A stretch of DNA of 64,000 bases from Camelus bactrianus (GCF_048773025.1 NC_133559.1:11934501-11998500), one strand, 5' to 3'; counted from the first letter of the stretch, positions 50,406-62,069 are shown. A program made the numbers and translations. The notes: generated from the sequence alone by a model not told the origin.

Positions 50406-52841
50406 CTGTCAGGGATGGAATAGAAGAGACAATTGTTTCTGGTTAGGCCTAGATCATTCCCTGTCCATCTCAAAATTCTAAATCCCTTTTTCTCTGTGTA
50501 TACCATGGACCAAAGGTCAGGTTTCAAGTAAGTTAAATATGATACCACTAACATCTCCTTGAGATTAGATCATTTTGTACTGTGTGGGGTTAGGGGGTGA
50601 GGGTGGGAATAAGATCCTTAGCTTATCCCTTCTGGCCTCAGAACTTGATTGAGGACAGACAGGATAAGGCAGAATTGGTCAGAGGTTCCCCCTGCTGGGG
50701 TTGTGGTGATATAACAATAGGCATTTTTGAGGTTGCAAAGAAACAAAGACAATAGGATTTGAGGTTAGGTGGGAAAAATAGATACCTTGCCTAAGATTTC
50801 AGGACACAGCCCATTGGAGGCCTTCAGTAAATCAGGATTTTTCTGTATCCATTTGGTGAGGGAGGCAGCACCAGCAGCTGTACGGGAGGTCAGGGTCACC
50901 TGAGCAGGGGGTACCTTCAGAGGCATTTGCCATGTGCCCATGAAGGATCCCCAAGGATTTGCCTAAAAGAAAAAAGATGGGGTTCCTCAATACGGTTTCT
51001 CACTCCCAGTAACTGACCTATTGACAAGGCCTCTGTCCTAATTCCATCTTTTACCTTTGGGAACGCATGGTAGTGAAACAAGACTGAATAATCTCTCTAC
51101 TCTTCCTGCCCGCTCCCCCATTTAGGTTTCCCTAATTTTTTCATTCCTTTACCTCTGCTGGCTTAAATTCTGCATCCTTAGGCTAAGTTTGGCAGAATAC
51201 CCACTACATAAATATCACCTGAATGTGTTTGTTTATACAGATCATTCATCAATTTAAGGAATTCTTTAAATACAATCCTGTCCTGTTGGATAAACTGGCT
51301 GGAAGTTTGAGGGCACTTGTATTACAATGTGAATTAGATTGAACTTTTTTTTTTTTTAACAATTTTTTATTGAGTTATAGTCATTTTACAATGTTGTGTC
51401 AAATTCCAGTGTAGAGCACAATTTTTCAGTTATACATGAACATACAAGATTGAACTTAAATTTTCTGAATAGTGGCTGTAGGAGATTGCAAGTTTCCCCT
51501 GTAGTACTCCCATTTCTATGCCTCAGTTCTTTACTGTTCTTGATAAGAATGGAGATGAGTATCTCACCTTGGAACGGGGCACTGAAGGCAACAGATGTCC
51601 ATGATCATTGGCGATAATCTGAGTGTAGCCTTCATGGGAAGAAATCCTCTGGGGTAGAGGTGGGAAGAGCAGTGCTTGTGAAAATGGAGTGAAGAAGTGG
51701 GAGAAGGGAGGGGGTATAGCTTAGTGGTAGAGTGTGCAGTTAGCATGCAAAAAGTCCTGGGTTCAATCCCCAGTACCTCCGTTAAAATAAATAAACCTAA
51801 TTACCTCCCCATCAAAATTAATTAATTAAACAAAAGATCTCAATATCCTTTTTAAAAAGAGGGGGAAGGGTATAGCTCCAGTGGTGGAGTACATGCTTAG
51901 TATGCATGAGGTCCTGGATTCAATCCCCAGTACTCAAATAAATAAACCTAATTACCCACCCCACCCCCCAATTTTTTTTTTAAAGTAGAGGAAGTATCTG
52001 AAGGGCTTGAATTAAGGGCTGAGGGAGAGGAGGGTATGGGAGTTTAAAGACGGCTGAAAGACGTTAGGTGTCAGTGAATTACACAGAGTACAGCATAAAG
52101 AACCAGAAACCGGCCTCGTGGGTGCACTGAACATGGAGTACCTCTTTTGTTGGCTTGGCGAGAGACCAGTTCTGCAGATACTTGGGTGAGAAAGCTTTTT
52201 CATACTGTGGAAAGAGATGAGAATCCTTATGAGGCTCAAAGTCCCCAAGCCCAGAAAGTAAATAGGCACTGTTCTTCAGAGTTGAAGACCAAAGGCATGA
52301 ATGACCATGCTAGACTTATAACTCACTATAGAGTCACTCACTTTAACTCAGTGTAACTCACCATTTGTTTCATCTGTATGCTGTCCAACATGGAGCCACT
52401 AGCCACATACAGCTATTGAGCACTTGAAATGTGACTAGTCCATATTGAGGTGCTTTGTAAGTACAGTTGGCCCTTGAGCAATATGGGTTTGAACTGTGTG
52501 GGTTCACTTACAGATTTCTTTTTCAATATGTACTACAGTACCACATGATCTATGGTTGATTGACTCTGTGGATGTGGAACCCTGGATACAGAGGGCCTAC
52601 TGTAAAGTTATATGCAGATTTTCAACTGCCCTAATCCCTACCTTGTTCAAAAGTCAACTATGTAAAATACACTGGATTTTGAAGACTTAGTGCAAAAAAA
52701 CAAGAATATAAACATCTGATTATAACTTAAAATATTGATTAACTGTTGGAATTAATTTTGGATTTACTGGGAAGACAAAATTAAAAGTCAAAGAGAAGGA
52801 AAAAGAGTACTTACCTGGTTGGCACTGTAGTTAGTGGCCAT
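50133..52841 (-). CDS. CFAP126: Cilia- and flagella-associated protein 126 (Flattop), complete
   Basis: Five coding exons on the minus strand: 52815-52841, 52142-52204, 51568-51648, 50786-50962 and 50133-50405. They give 206 residues with all splice sites canonical. The protein starts MATNYSANQYEKAFSPKYLQ and carries the conserved core ANPWGSFMGTWQMPLKVPPA and TSRTAAGAASLTKWIQKNP, then a Ser/Pro-rich tail. Flattop is a microtubule inner protein of motile-cilium doublets, also needed for basal-body docking in multiciliated and inner-ear cells. The gene is tail-to-tail with SDHC as in human. The human protein is 177 residues as I recall. This one lacks one Lys in the KKLRK run and continues 30 residues beyond the human end (from PKSPPGSPCM). 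The identity is secure; the extended tail needs confirmation. Confidence 0.95.
50786..50962 (-). CDS. CFAP126: CFAP126 exon 4
   Basis: 177 bases between tcttttag and gtatct. Encodes the best-conserved block, ANPWGSFMGTWQMP through TKWIQKNPDLLKASNGLCPE and ILGK. Confidence 0.95.
51352..51440 (-). repeat. Artiodactyl L1 3'-end fragment (antisense)
   Basis: TTTTTATTGAGTTATAGTCA, TTTTACAATGTTGTGTCAAA and TTTTTCAGTTATACATGAAC: the common 3'-terminal text of artiodactyl L1 copies. In CFAP126 intron 3. Confidence 0.6.
51568..51648 (-). CDS. CFAP126: CFAP126 exon 3
   Basis: 81 bases between taccccag and gtgaga. Encodes RISSHEGYTQIIANDHGHLL and PSVPRSK. A camelid SINE begins about 55 bases upstream of its acceptor. 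Confidence 0.93.
51703..51830 (+). repeat. Camelid tRNA-Ala-derived SINE in CFAP126 intron 2
   Basis: Plus orientation: GGGGGTATAGCTTAGTGGTA (A box), AGTTAGCATGCAAAAAG, GGGTTCAATCCCCAGTACC (B box), then AAATAAACCTAATTACCTCC. It is antisense to CFAP126, with its 5' end about 55 bases from the exon 3 acceptor. Confidence 0.92.
51858..51982 (+). repeat. Second camelid SINE in CFAP126 intron 2
   Basis: Plus orientation: GGGGAAGGGTATAGCTCCAG, GCTTAGTATGCATGAGGTCC, GGATTCAATCCCCAGTAC and AAATAAACCTAATTACC. Lies about 30 bases beyond the previous SINE in the same orientation. Confidence 0.9.
52142..52204 (-). CDS. CFAP126: CFAP126 exon 2
   Basis: 63 bases between ttccacag and gtactcc. Encodes YEKAFSPKYLQNWSLAKPTK and E. 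Confidence 0.93.
52464..52645 (+). mobile_element. Tigger-type DNA transposon fragment
   Basis: CAGTTGGCCCTTGAGCAATA, GTGTGGGTTCACTTACAGAT and GATGTGGAACCCTGGATACA, typical of short Tc1/mariner-Tigger derivatives. The right end is unclear. Confidence 0.5.
52815..52841 (-). CDS. CFAP126: CFAP126 exon 1 (coding part)
   Basis: ATG at 52841-52839. Encodes MATNYSANQ, then the donor GTAAGTAC. Nine codons, phase 0. Confidence 0.93.
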
Positions 52842-52890
52842 GATCCTGCCACTTCCTGCTGTTTACCTTTGTTGCTTGGCAACCTCAGAA
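52842..52890 (-). promoter_or_regulatory. CFAP126: CFAP126 promoter: forkhead site plus RFX X-box
   Basis: Just upstream of the start codon lie TGTTTAC (52860-52866; GTAAACA on the gene strand, the forkhead/FOXJ1 consensus) and GTTGCTTGGCAACC (52871-52884), a near-perfect RFX X-box of two GTTGC/GCAAC half-sites. FOXJ1 and RFX factors jointly switch on motile-cilium genes, so this pair fits the gene. The motifs are seen; binding is inferred. Confidence 0.8.
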
Positions 52891-53164
52891 GGCTGACCTT
52901 CTGGGACTACCTCCCAATTAACAGGGAGGGGCTGCCTTTCCCTTCTTGTTACTCACTTTCTTGGCTGACACTGCCCTTGATCTTTTCCTTTGAAACCTGG
53001 GTTCATTTTCATTTTAGAGATGTGAGGAACAGAGTAAATAAACATGAGAAAATTGGCTGAATAGTGGCTCTGATTTTTTCCTAGCATAACTTACCCTGCT
53101 TAAGAATTTATAGGTTGTCTTTGACTGGGGTCTTTAACCATGGTAACAAACTATGGAATGCCAA

Positions 53165-53410
53165 GAGCTCTGTTCATTGGAGAGTGTGGTCTAAGTACCA
53201 CAGACTTCAGAGCCAGACACTGGGATTTGAGTCCCTACTCGACATAGGAACATAAGAGCTGTATGACAGTAAGCAGTTGGTGTCCCTTCACTGAGTTTCT
53301 GTAGTCATTTGTATTGTAGAGATAGTAGAACCTTTACAGGATAAATTAGGTAAAGTGAATAAAGTGTTTAGATAATGCCATAGCATGGTAGGGACTCAGT
53401 ACTGCTGAGA
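53165..53410 (+). repeat. MIR fragment
   Basis: GACTTCAGAGCCAGACACTG, GATTTGAGTCCCTACTCGAC, TGTATGACAGTAAGCAGTTG and TTTCTGTAGTCATTTGTA follow the MIR order. Confidence 0.7.
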
Positions 53411-53879
53411 CCCAGTTTACAGGGTCCACTACATTTTCTCAGAATAACAAAGCAAAGATGTTTTGAATAGCCACTAACTCAGATTTGTTCCCCCAAAGAA
53501 AAACATATCCTTGGTCCTTAAATGACTCCTGGCTTTTCTGAGGTGGAATGAATTGCTGGTGATGCAGGATTGAGCAGGCATGATGAGAGAAAGACATAGT
53601 GTGGAAAGCACCAGATTTGGAGAATGAAGTGGTGGTGGCGGGACACATACCTAATATTTGGACAACCTCTTTGAGACTTATCTAAAATGGCATTAGCATA
53701 CCTATCTACTGGGTTGTCAGAATTAGGGAGAAAATGGAACTGTGCTTCCTGAATTATGAAATCTGTCCAAAGAAATAGATAATTGAGAACCAGGTGAGCA
53801 TTGTAAGGGATGATTATCAGTCCCTTGTCCCTTAGAAGGTATGTCTTTTTAAAAAGGAGGGTGGCAGAGAGGAGGAACC
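53411..53879. other. Unique intergenic sequence
   Basis: No gene or repeat is recognised between the MIR and the L1 remnant. Confidence 0.45.
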
Positions 53880-56560
53880 AAATGAAATAGATCACATGAT
53901 GAGAGACTTAAATATATAAAAATATATAACATAAAACAGATCTAAGATTAAATATATTTATTACATAAATACATAAATGGGCTTATCACATCTGTTAAAA
54001 AGAAATGATTTTCACATTGACTAAAAAAGTAAATTTCAACACTATGCTTATAAAAGAAACATCTAAAATGAAGAGATTCAGGAAGGCTAAAAATAAATGA
54101 CTAAAACAAAAATGTACCAGATTTTTTTTCTTTAAGCAGGGGTTGCAATTTTAATTAGCCAAGAAAGTAGAATTCTGACTTAAGAGGTTTAGAAGAGATA
54201 AGTTTTTAGCACAATTTAAAAAAGAGAAAGAATTACATTTAATATGGAGAAAAATAGAAGCACACTGATAATAGGAGACTTTAACCAATCTCTCAGATCT
54301 AGAAAGATGAAGTGAATAGGAAATTAGCCCAGGTACAGACAACCTAAACAACATAATAAATAGGAAAGATTTAATATATATTAAACTCTGAACCTTGATA
54401 ATAGAGAATATGCTTCTTTTTCCAAATGCATATAAAAGATTCACAAAAATCACAAAAATGTGGCACATTCACGTCTTAGGCCACAGGAAAATCTCAAATT
54501 CAAATTTCCAAATGAAAAATTTAAAAATATGTTGTTACCCACATCTGGGCCAAAGGAGAAATGTAAAACAAATTGATAATAGTAATAATGAAAACCAGAA
54601 TCTATGGGAAATAGTTAAAACAGCTATCAGAGAAACTTTTATAATATTAAATACCTATATGTATAAAAATTAGAAAGTAAAAATAAATGAATGAACTTTA
54701 TGACTCAAAAGACTAGGGGAAAAAAGTAAACCAAATTAGAAGGAAGAAATTAGTTAAAAGAAAGGCAGAAATAATGGGTTTGAAAACAAAAAGTTATACT
54801 AAAATCAAAAACTGAAAAAATTAAATTGGTAAATTCTTAGCTAAACTACTCAAGAAAAGAAGACAGCACAAATACATGTAATTAGGAAGAGACAAGAAGA
54901 GGAAATTTAAAAAATACTCTTTGTAAATATGTTTGAAAATCTACATTTAATGTATAATTTTGTGTAAAAGCACAATTTAACAGAATTGATCCTTGTGGAG
55001 ACAGAGTCTAAACAAACCATTTAAACATAAAAGAAACTAGAAAACTAGAGTTCCCCCACAAAACCAAACAGGCCCAGATAGTTTCACAGAGGATATTATT
55101 AAAATTTAAAGTTTAAGAAGATAAGTTTCTTAAAGTATTTTACAGCATAGCAAAAGAAGAAAAATTCCCAAATTCATTTTATGAAGTAAGAATAACATTG
55201 ATTCCCAAACCTGAATTTTGGAACCATGACAAAGTCTAAACAAAAACACTGCAGATCAATTTCACTTATTAATATTGATGCAGAAATCTTATATAAAACA
55301 TTAGTAAGCAGAATCCAACAGTACATTAAAAAAATTGTATTAAGACCAAGTGGAAAGTACTCCATGGATGTAGAAATGGATAGTCAAATTAGGAAATCCA
55401 TTAATATAGTTCATCATATCAAGGTGAAAAAAAAATGTGTGCTTATCTCCACAGATGCATTGATAAGTTTTAATACATAACAATAACAACAACAACAACA
55501 AAAAGTAAAAAGACAACTGGGACAAATAAGTTATATTATAAAGAGTTAATATCTTTGATTTTTAAAGAAGTTCTAAAAATACAGAAGACTAATAACCCTA
55601 TAGAAAACTGGGTTAGAGATACATAATCAGGCATATCACAGGGAAAGAAATACAAATTACTGTTAACCATATGAAAAGATGTTCAACATTGCTCATAATT
55701 TTTAAAAATGGAAATTAAAACTACACAGAGATACTATTTCTTACCCATAAGACTGCAAAAATCCAAAACTTTGATAACATACTCTGTTGGTCAGCCTATA
55801 AGGAAACAAGCATTCTAATATGTTGGGTGTGGAAATGTAAAATGTCACAACCCTCGCGGTGGACAATTTGGCAGTATCTAGCTAGCACAATTATCAGTGC
55901 CTTTTCCATTTATTTATTCAATGGAGGTACTGGGGATGGAACCCAGGACCTTGTGCATGCTAAGCATACACTCCACCACTGAGCTATACCTACCGCAGTA
56001 TCATGCCTTTTGATTAAGTAATCCTACTTCTAGCAATCTATCCCGAAAATACTCTGGCAAAAATAAGAAGTGTGCACTATTAAATGCAGCATTATTTGTA
56101 ATAGCTACAGAATGGAAACAACCCACATATCTGTCAGTAGAATACTATGATACTGCCACACAATGTAATATTATGCAGCTGTAAAAAGCAACAAGGAAGA
56201 TGCTGCTATGGAGTGATCACCAAGAAATACTTTTAAGTGAATAAAGCATGGTGTAGGACATGTGAATACTGTGCTATCGTTTACATAAAAAAGTAGATAT
56301 AAATATGTGTTTCTAATAGAAAAATGATGGAAAAATAAATGGTATAATTAGTGATTACCTTTAGGGAGATAGAAGAGATAAGGTGGAGAGGACAGGAGTA
56401 GAAGATAAACTTTGAATATACCCTGTTTTGCAAAATTGATTTTAGAACTGTATAAATATTGTACAAAATTATAAAAATTAAGTTAAAAACAAAAGTAATT
56501 CCTAAAGTAAGAAAACAAATTCTCATTATTTTAAAAACAAAGAAATTTTTTTTCTTTTAA
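53880..56560 (+). repeat. Truncated L1 (ORF2 and 3' part, sense), with a SINE inserted
   Basis: Old L1 in sense orientation. ORF2-like text includes AGCAGAATCCAACAGTACAT and AATATAGTTCATCATATCAA; the 3' part has ATGAAAAGATGTTCAACATT and AATGTAATATTATGCAGCTG. Many stops and no long frame, so it is inactive. A SINE lies at 55906-55998. Confidence 0.75.
55906..55998 (-). repeat. Camelid tRNA-Ala-derived SINE inside L1
   Basis: Minus orientation: GGAGGTACTGGGGATGGAAC, CATGCTAAGCATACACTCCA and GAGCTATACC. Flanked by TATCAGTGCCTTTT (55892-55905) and TATCATGCCTTTT (55999-56011), a slightly diverged target duplication. Confidence 0.9.
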
Positions 56561-57879
56561 AGAGTTAGTTAGCTAAATACAAAAGCTGTATATAAACGAG
56601 TTAATATTTCTGCTTCCTCTCAACATGACAAATTTCATATCCAGTTTTCTTTCTTAAGACTAAGTCTCCCTCTAGTGGACATTAGTTTTACAACAAGTCC
56701 CCCATTCCCTACACTGCAAAGGAAGAAATCTTTTGCCCATTGTCTCCTGCTGCCAAACCCTTAAATTACATAAGTATCAGAGTCATGAGGAGGAGGGTGA
56801 TGGAAGATATTAAGCAATGGGATAGCCAAGTGTCAGGGACACAGTCAAGTTTAAAAGGAAGTGGGGAGATGAGAGACATGAGAGGCTCTAAGAGCCAAGA
56901 AAATTTTGGTCACTCAGCTCAGAGTGGGGAAGGAACTTCAGCTTCCTATTGGAGGATTGCCACCACCTCTGCCCAACAAGAGGGTGATTAATATACCAGT
57001 GTCACTGTGTACTCAGTGAAATAGCTCCCCCCAAGGCGTTGCTTTAGTGAGAAAACCGAGTGAGAAATAGTGATGAGTAGGAGATGAAGAGTGATTCTCC
57101 TGAGCCAGATAAAGTGTGACAGGGTGAACTCCAGGCATCTCCCACCCCTCAGGACTCCCCCAGAGTCCCACAGACCATTGAGGTCAGATGCGTGAAAGCT
57201 GCCTTCTCAGAAAACTGACGGTGGGGAAAGGTACTGGCACAGTCTCTTCAGTTCCTGGCAGGGAGAGGAGAGTTAGAGATGAGCCCACACTGAAAGTGGC
57301 CTCTGTAGGTATGATGGGAGGGTCCTTGTGTGCTGGGCTACCCTGGGTCTCATCTGACCTCACATAGTGGAAACTACTCAGAGGAAACTCATTTAGAGTA
57401 GATCCTCTCCTAACATCTACTCCAGTTTCTAAAAGTTTATCACTCTTCCCCACTCCTTGTCACACTGTGGTCTCTCCCTCGTAGAGAACAGTTAAGGGTT
57501 GCCACCTCAGCATACATCTCCAATCTCCTTTCAGTTTTAAATAAGAATACAAAAAGAAAAGAACACCAAAAACAGTCTAGTTTCCTAAGTTCATTTTCTG
57601 GTCCTATAAAAAATCGAACTCCTTAATTCAGGTCTGGGGGCCTGCCCATCTACATATCTAGCTTGAGAATACTGTCCAGGAAATTACTCATTCGAAGAAT
57701 TATTTCAGCCAATTCCCACACCTTTCTTTGTTCTGTCTTCACTTCCTCCCTTTAAAAGGTGAATTTCCAGACACACTGAAATCCCGGAGGGAAAAATTTG
57801 GCCTAACTAGGAGTGGTGACTCTTCCTGTGTGCAAAATACAAGAAACATGTTGCTAAAGGCCATAGTTCTTAATGTAAC
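56561..57879. other. Unique intergenic sequence
   Basis: About 1.3 kb of moderate G+C with no recognised gene. An open frame of 83 codons (56740-56991, plus) and one of 89 (57184-57453, minus) show no known domain or splice context. Confidence 0.5.
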
Positions 57880-58310
57880 AAAAAGTAATGTGAACCTTAT
57901 ACAATGAAATACTTTCAGCCTTAAAAAAGCATGAAATTCTGACATGTGCTACATTGTGACATATGACACATTGGATGAAACTTGAAGACATTATGTTAAA
58001 TGAAATAAGCCTGTCATAAAGAGACAAATAATGAATGATTCCAATTATATGAGGTACTTAGAGTAGTCAGACATCAAAGAGGCAGAAAGTAGAATGATGG
58101 TTGCCATTCTACCGGGGAAGAGGGGGAATGAGGAGTTATTGTTTAGTCAGTACAGAGTTTCAGTTTTACAAGATGAAAAGAATTCCGGAAATGGATAATG
58201 GTGATGGCTGCACAACAATATGAATGTACTTAAAAATGAATTGTGCACTTAAAAAGGGTTAAGTAACTTTTATGTCATGTGTGTTTTACCACAATAAGAA
58301 AAAATTGAAG
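57880..58310 (+). repeat. L1 3'UTR fragment (sense)
   Basis: TACAATGAAATACTTTCAGC, GGATGAAACTTGAAGACATT, AGAATGATGGTTGCCATTCT and TTAAAAATGAATTGTGCACT: the usual L1M 3'-end order. Confidence 0.8.
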
Positions 58311-58744
58311 AAAAATAAAGTACCGTGTAATATGAACCTTACTGAAGACTGCCAAGAAGTAATGAAACTGTGTACTGATGAATGATGCTAGGGTAAGTTC
58401 TCATATTTCATTTTAACAAGTACCAGGAGGAACACCTCTTTCTGGAGCTCTCTGTCTCTCCTTTTTACATGCATAAGCCACTCAACCGTCATTCATACCT
58501 CTTCTCTGAGAACACATTGCCTTAAACCACTCTCAAATTTTGCCTTCAGAGGAATGATCCTGGAAGCTATCACACAAACATATTTCCATTTTTGTCTCAT
58601 TGGCCTGAACTGAGTCACTGGCCGACCTAGCTGAAAACATAGCAGGCTATGAAATACATAATTTTTATTTTAAGAGGCTATATGCCCCACTGAAAATTAC
58701 ATTACTGTAGGAGTTGGAGGAGAAATTATGTCAGGGAACTCTTT

Positions 58745-59990
58745 CTGGCACTAAATAATCTTAAGTACTTGCTATGTATCCTTCTAGTATGTTTTCTTGT
58801 ACTATACACATTACTCTGCAACTTGCCTTTTTTATTTAATATATCATTCAGGTATCAGAGACCCCACAAATATGTAGCCAGTCCCGCATTCTGGACATAG
58901 GGTGCTGCTATTAGAGTCACCCTGACTACCACCTCTAGAAACTGGCTGAAGCTGTTGCCCCTGTTGCCATGCCCCTCACTGGGCTGCAGTCACTGCCTTC
59001 CCTGCTTCTTCCCCTCACTTGTTTCCAATTCAAGACTGGTGCATCTGATCTGCAGATTTTCCAGCTGTAATGGAGGCTAGAAAAGTGAATAGCCGGCATT
59101 TTATGGTGGGAGGAAGGGTATCTTTTAAGGCAGAGGCAGTGGTGGTTGAATGGGGATTCCTCAAACAGAGGAAGTAGGTTCAGAGGCTCAATAGCCAAAA
59201 GGAAACACAAATACTGGAGAAAACAGAACCACAAAGTATGTATAAATTTATCTCATTCTTTTAAATAGCTGCCTAACATCCCATAGTGGAGACATTTATT
59301 CAGTCATTACCCTGTTGATGGGCATTCAAAATATTTCCACTTTTTTGCTACCACAATATTATAACAGACATCTTTGTACATTTTATACATTTGGCCTTCT
59401 GTCTGATTTTTTTTTTTTTCAGTATGCTTAAAAGTGGAGTTGCTGGATAAAAGTGAACATGTATTTTTATCTTTAGTATATACTGCCAGGTTACTTTTTA
59501 AAATATACAGTAATTTATATTCCCACCAGCAAGATACAAAAGTGCCATTTTCTCCCATCCTTTTAGTCCCTGAATACTATTACTCTTTTTTCTTTTTATC
59601 AATCTGATGAGTGAAAATGATATATTACTATTATTTTAATTTTTGGTTTCTTGACTACCAACATCTTTTCATATGTTTATTGGCTACAGTGAATTCCTTT
59701 TTTTAATTAATTGCCTATTCATATCTTTGGCTCACTTTTCTGTTGGTGTATTTCTTTTTCTTATCAATTTGTAGGCACTCTTTGTGTATTAGAGATACAC
59801 TTTATCAGCCGTATGTGTTGAAATTATTTCTCGGAGCATGTTTCTAGTTTTTCTACTTTATTTATGGTATCTTTTAAAAGATAGTTAAATATGTCTTTTC
59901 CTTCATGGCTTCTCCATTTGTTTTGTCATTCTTGCTTAAGAAAGTTTCATTGTACATTTCTGTTGTGATTGGTTACAACAAGCACACATT
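58745..59990 (-). repeat. Diverged L1 3' region (antisense), discontinuous
   Basis: L1-like antisense text at about 58745-58860 and 59245-59990 (AAAGTGGAGTTGCTGGATAA, TATTCCCACCAGCAAGATAC, TTTGGCTCACTTTTCTGTTG). The part between looks unique. Confidence 0.65.
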
Positions 59991-60054
59991 TCTTTTGTAA
60001 TAAAAATATTTTTTAAAAAAGAAAAAAAGCTTAAAACCTTGAAAGAGTAGCCTG

Positions 60055-60260
60055 AAGACTTATTCTTAGGTACAGTTCTATTAATAACTACGTATGGCCT
60101 TGGACAAGTCACCAAGCCTTTCAGTATTTCATTGTCTTAATTTTACAAATGAAGGATAATGACATCTATTCTGTTACTTCACAGGGTTTTGCAAAGATAA
60201 AATCAGATTTTTTTAAGTATAAATATGGGTTACAAAAACGTAAGGTATTATTATTATTAA

Positions 60261-60324
<64 letters not shown>

Positions 60325-60480
60325 GCTTTCCCTCTTCCCTTGAAAGGTAAAGAGATCACTAGATTAGGAAGTCATGTTCCATCTACTCCAATTACTAACC
60401 AGTATGCCTTTGAGCAATTTGTTTAGCTTCTATGAAACTCAGTTTCCTCATCCTTAAAATGAAAGAGTTGGTCTCTAACT
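60055..60480 (+). repeat. MIR-like fragments around a TTA microsatellite
   Basis: MIR-like text at 60055-60200 (GGCCTTGGACAAGTCACCAA) and 60380-60480 (CTCAGTTTCCTCATCCTTAA). Confidence 0.6.
60246..60321. repeat. TTA trinucleotide microsatellite
   Basis: About 75 bases of nearly pure TTA/ATT repeat; it explains a tyrosine-run open frame here. Likely polymorphic in length. Confidence 0.95.
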
Positions 60481-60949
60481 TACTTTTTAGCTTTAGGGAT
60501 CTAAATATATTATAGCAAAATCTCTAACAAGAAAGTTAGGTAAATTTTTTTTTGGTAAATATTAAAGGAATCTTTAGGATTTGGTGTTTAAATATGTAAC
60601 TTGAAGATACATAAATGGAGAATGTACTGGAAGATGACAACTGTAGATGCACAGAAACTCATAAGGAGTCTTCTGCAGTTGTTTAGGTGAGGGGTGATGG
60701 TAGACTGAACCAAGGTAAGAGCAAAGGAAATGGAGAGCAAGTCAGCTGGGCATAAAGTCTCAATTGATCATTTGGCCCACCTTGAGTGTTAAGTCACAGC
60801 AAGCACTCAGATGATGGATAGATACAAGTCCAAAACTTGAGTAGCAAAATCAAACTTAATCTTCCTATATCCCACCTCAATTCAAATTTCTTCTCTAATT
60901 TTATGACTTTAGACTAAGACTCTTTTCTAGTACAGACCAGCTGGAGTGA

Positions 60950-61750
60950 ACGAGATCCGGCTGGAACACGCACACAACTGTGAGGTGTTCAGGTCTACAG
61001 GATCGCCGCTCCCCTCGAGCAAGGACAAGACCTAGTCATTTCCACATCCTGGGGCCGAACTGGGGACGCCAAAAGGAGGCTGCCTGCTTTGTGCTCCACT
61101 TCCCTCCCACCGATGTGTGGCCAGAACCGTGTCGTGTTGCTCTCACTGTCGGGAACCGATCAACCCTTCCCCGCCTTCCGGTCCTGACTCAGGCCTGACT
61201 TGCGGGAAGCCTCTCGATCTTAGCGGGCCCAGACGGGAACGGGGACTGGGCTGTCCCCAGGCTTGACGGCTTGGGGAGGCAGGGTCAGGAAAAGGCGCTG
61301 GGCGGTGGCGGGGCGGGGCGCCGGCTTGACGGCGGAGGAGGGAAGGAGGACGGCGCGGGGCGCGGGCGAGAGGCGGGGCCGGGCGGTGGCTTGACGGCGG
61401 GCGGGGTTCAGGGGCCCAACGGGCCTCCTCAGACTTCGGGAAACCCTGGCCAGCCTCTTTTCCAGGCCTCAGGCTTCCGGCCTTGGATTTGGATTCTGGG
61501 GTTGTACCGTTAGGCCTACAACATTGGCCTATGTGCAGGGTTCGTGTCCCGGAACGGGCTGTCCACCGTCAGCGAGCCTGGCCCAGGGCCCCGAATCCCA
61601 GGTCTTTCTGGGATCCCTGGGCGTCTCAGTGTGACTCACGCGCTGCCCAGCTGCTGGCCCTCGGAGCTTGCGGAGAAAGAGGAAGGGAGGGTTAGCTGCA
61701 GCCTGGACGCCCCCAAGAGTAAGAAGGAGAAATCGTCATGTGACGAATTA
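60950..61750. promoter_or_regulatory. Orphan CpG-rich block with GC boxes
   Basis: Abrupt rise in G+C and CpG in otherwise A+T-rich DNA. It contains several GGGGCGGGG-type GC boxes (about 61308-61317, 61372-61380) and three copies of GGCTTGACGGC at 61260-61270, 61323-61333 and 61388-61398. No known first exon is recognised on either strand; a GTAAGA at 61719-61724 could be a donor. It may be the promoter of a non-coding or unannotated transcript, or a CpG-rich enhancer. Confidence 0.65.
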
Positions 61751-62065
61751 ATTTTGGAGAAATGCACGTTTTTCTCATTTCCTTAAAGTCCGTATCTTCC
61801 TTGTCTTTGGGATGAAAATCTGTAATCTTGCCTTTACCTAACTAGACTGCTCTTTTCTCCTCATGTTGAATGTCTTTACCATGCTTGAAGTCTTCTGCCC
61901 CCTCCAGGTTGTGTTGCACTGACATTTTCACTTAAAGTTAGCTCACATACCTCTATTTCTATTTAGTCTTGATGACATTTTTTTCATCTTAAAAACATTT
62001 GGGAAAAAAACCATTTGATAGTTTTTGAATAGGTAATATATAAAAGTAATAAAAATAAATTGACA
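61751..62065. other. A+T-rich unique sequence
   Basis: Nothing recognised between the CpG block and the L1 ends. Confidence 0.45.
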
Positions 62066-62069
62066 CAAT

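Noticed and set aside
54395-55525. Small coding genes in the A+T-rich region
   Set aside because: The frames fall in a worn L1 ORF2 remnant with many stops and no intact domain.
60149-60343. Protein with a long tyrosine run
   Set aside because: The run is the TTA microsatellite read in one frame; no start context or homology.
60980-61786. Several open frames in the CpG block as coding exons
   Set aside because: High G+C suppresses stop codons in all frames. None shows a known domain, so only the CpG block itself is reported.
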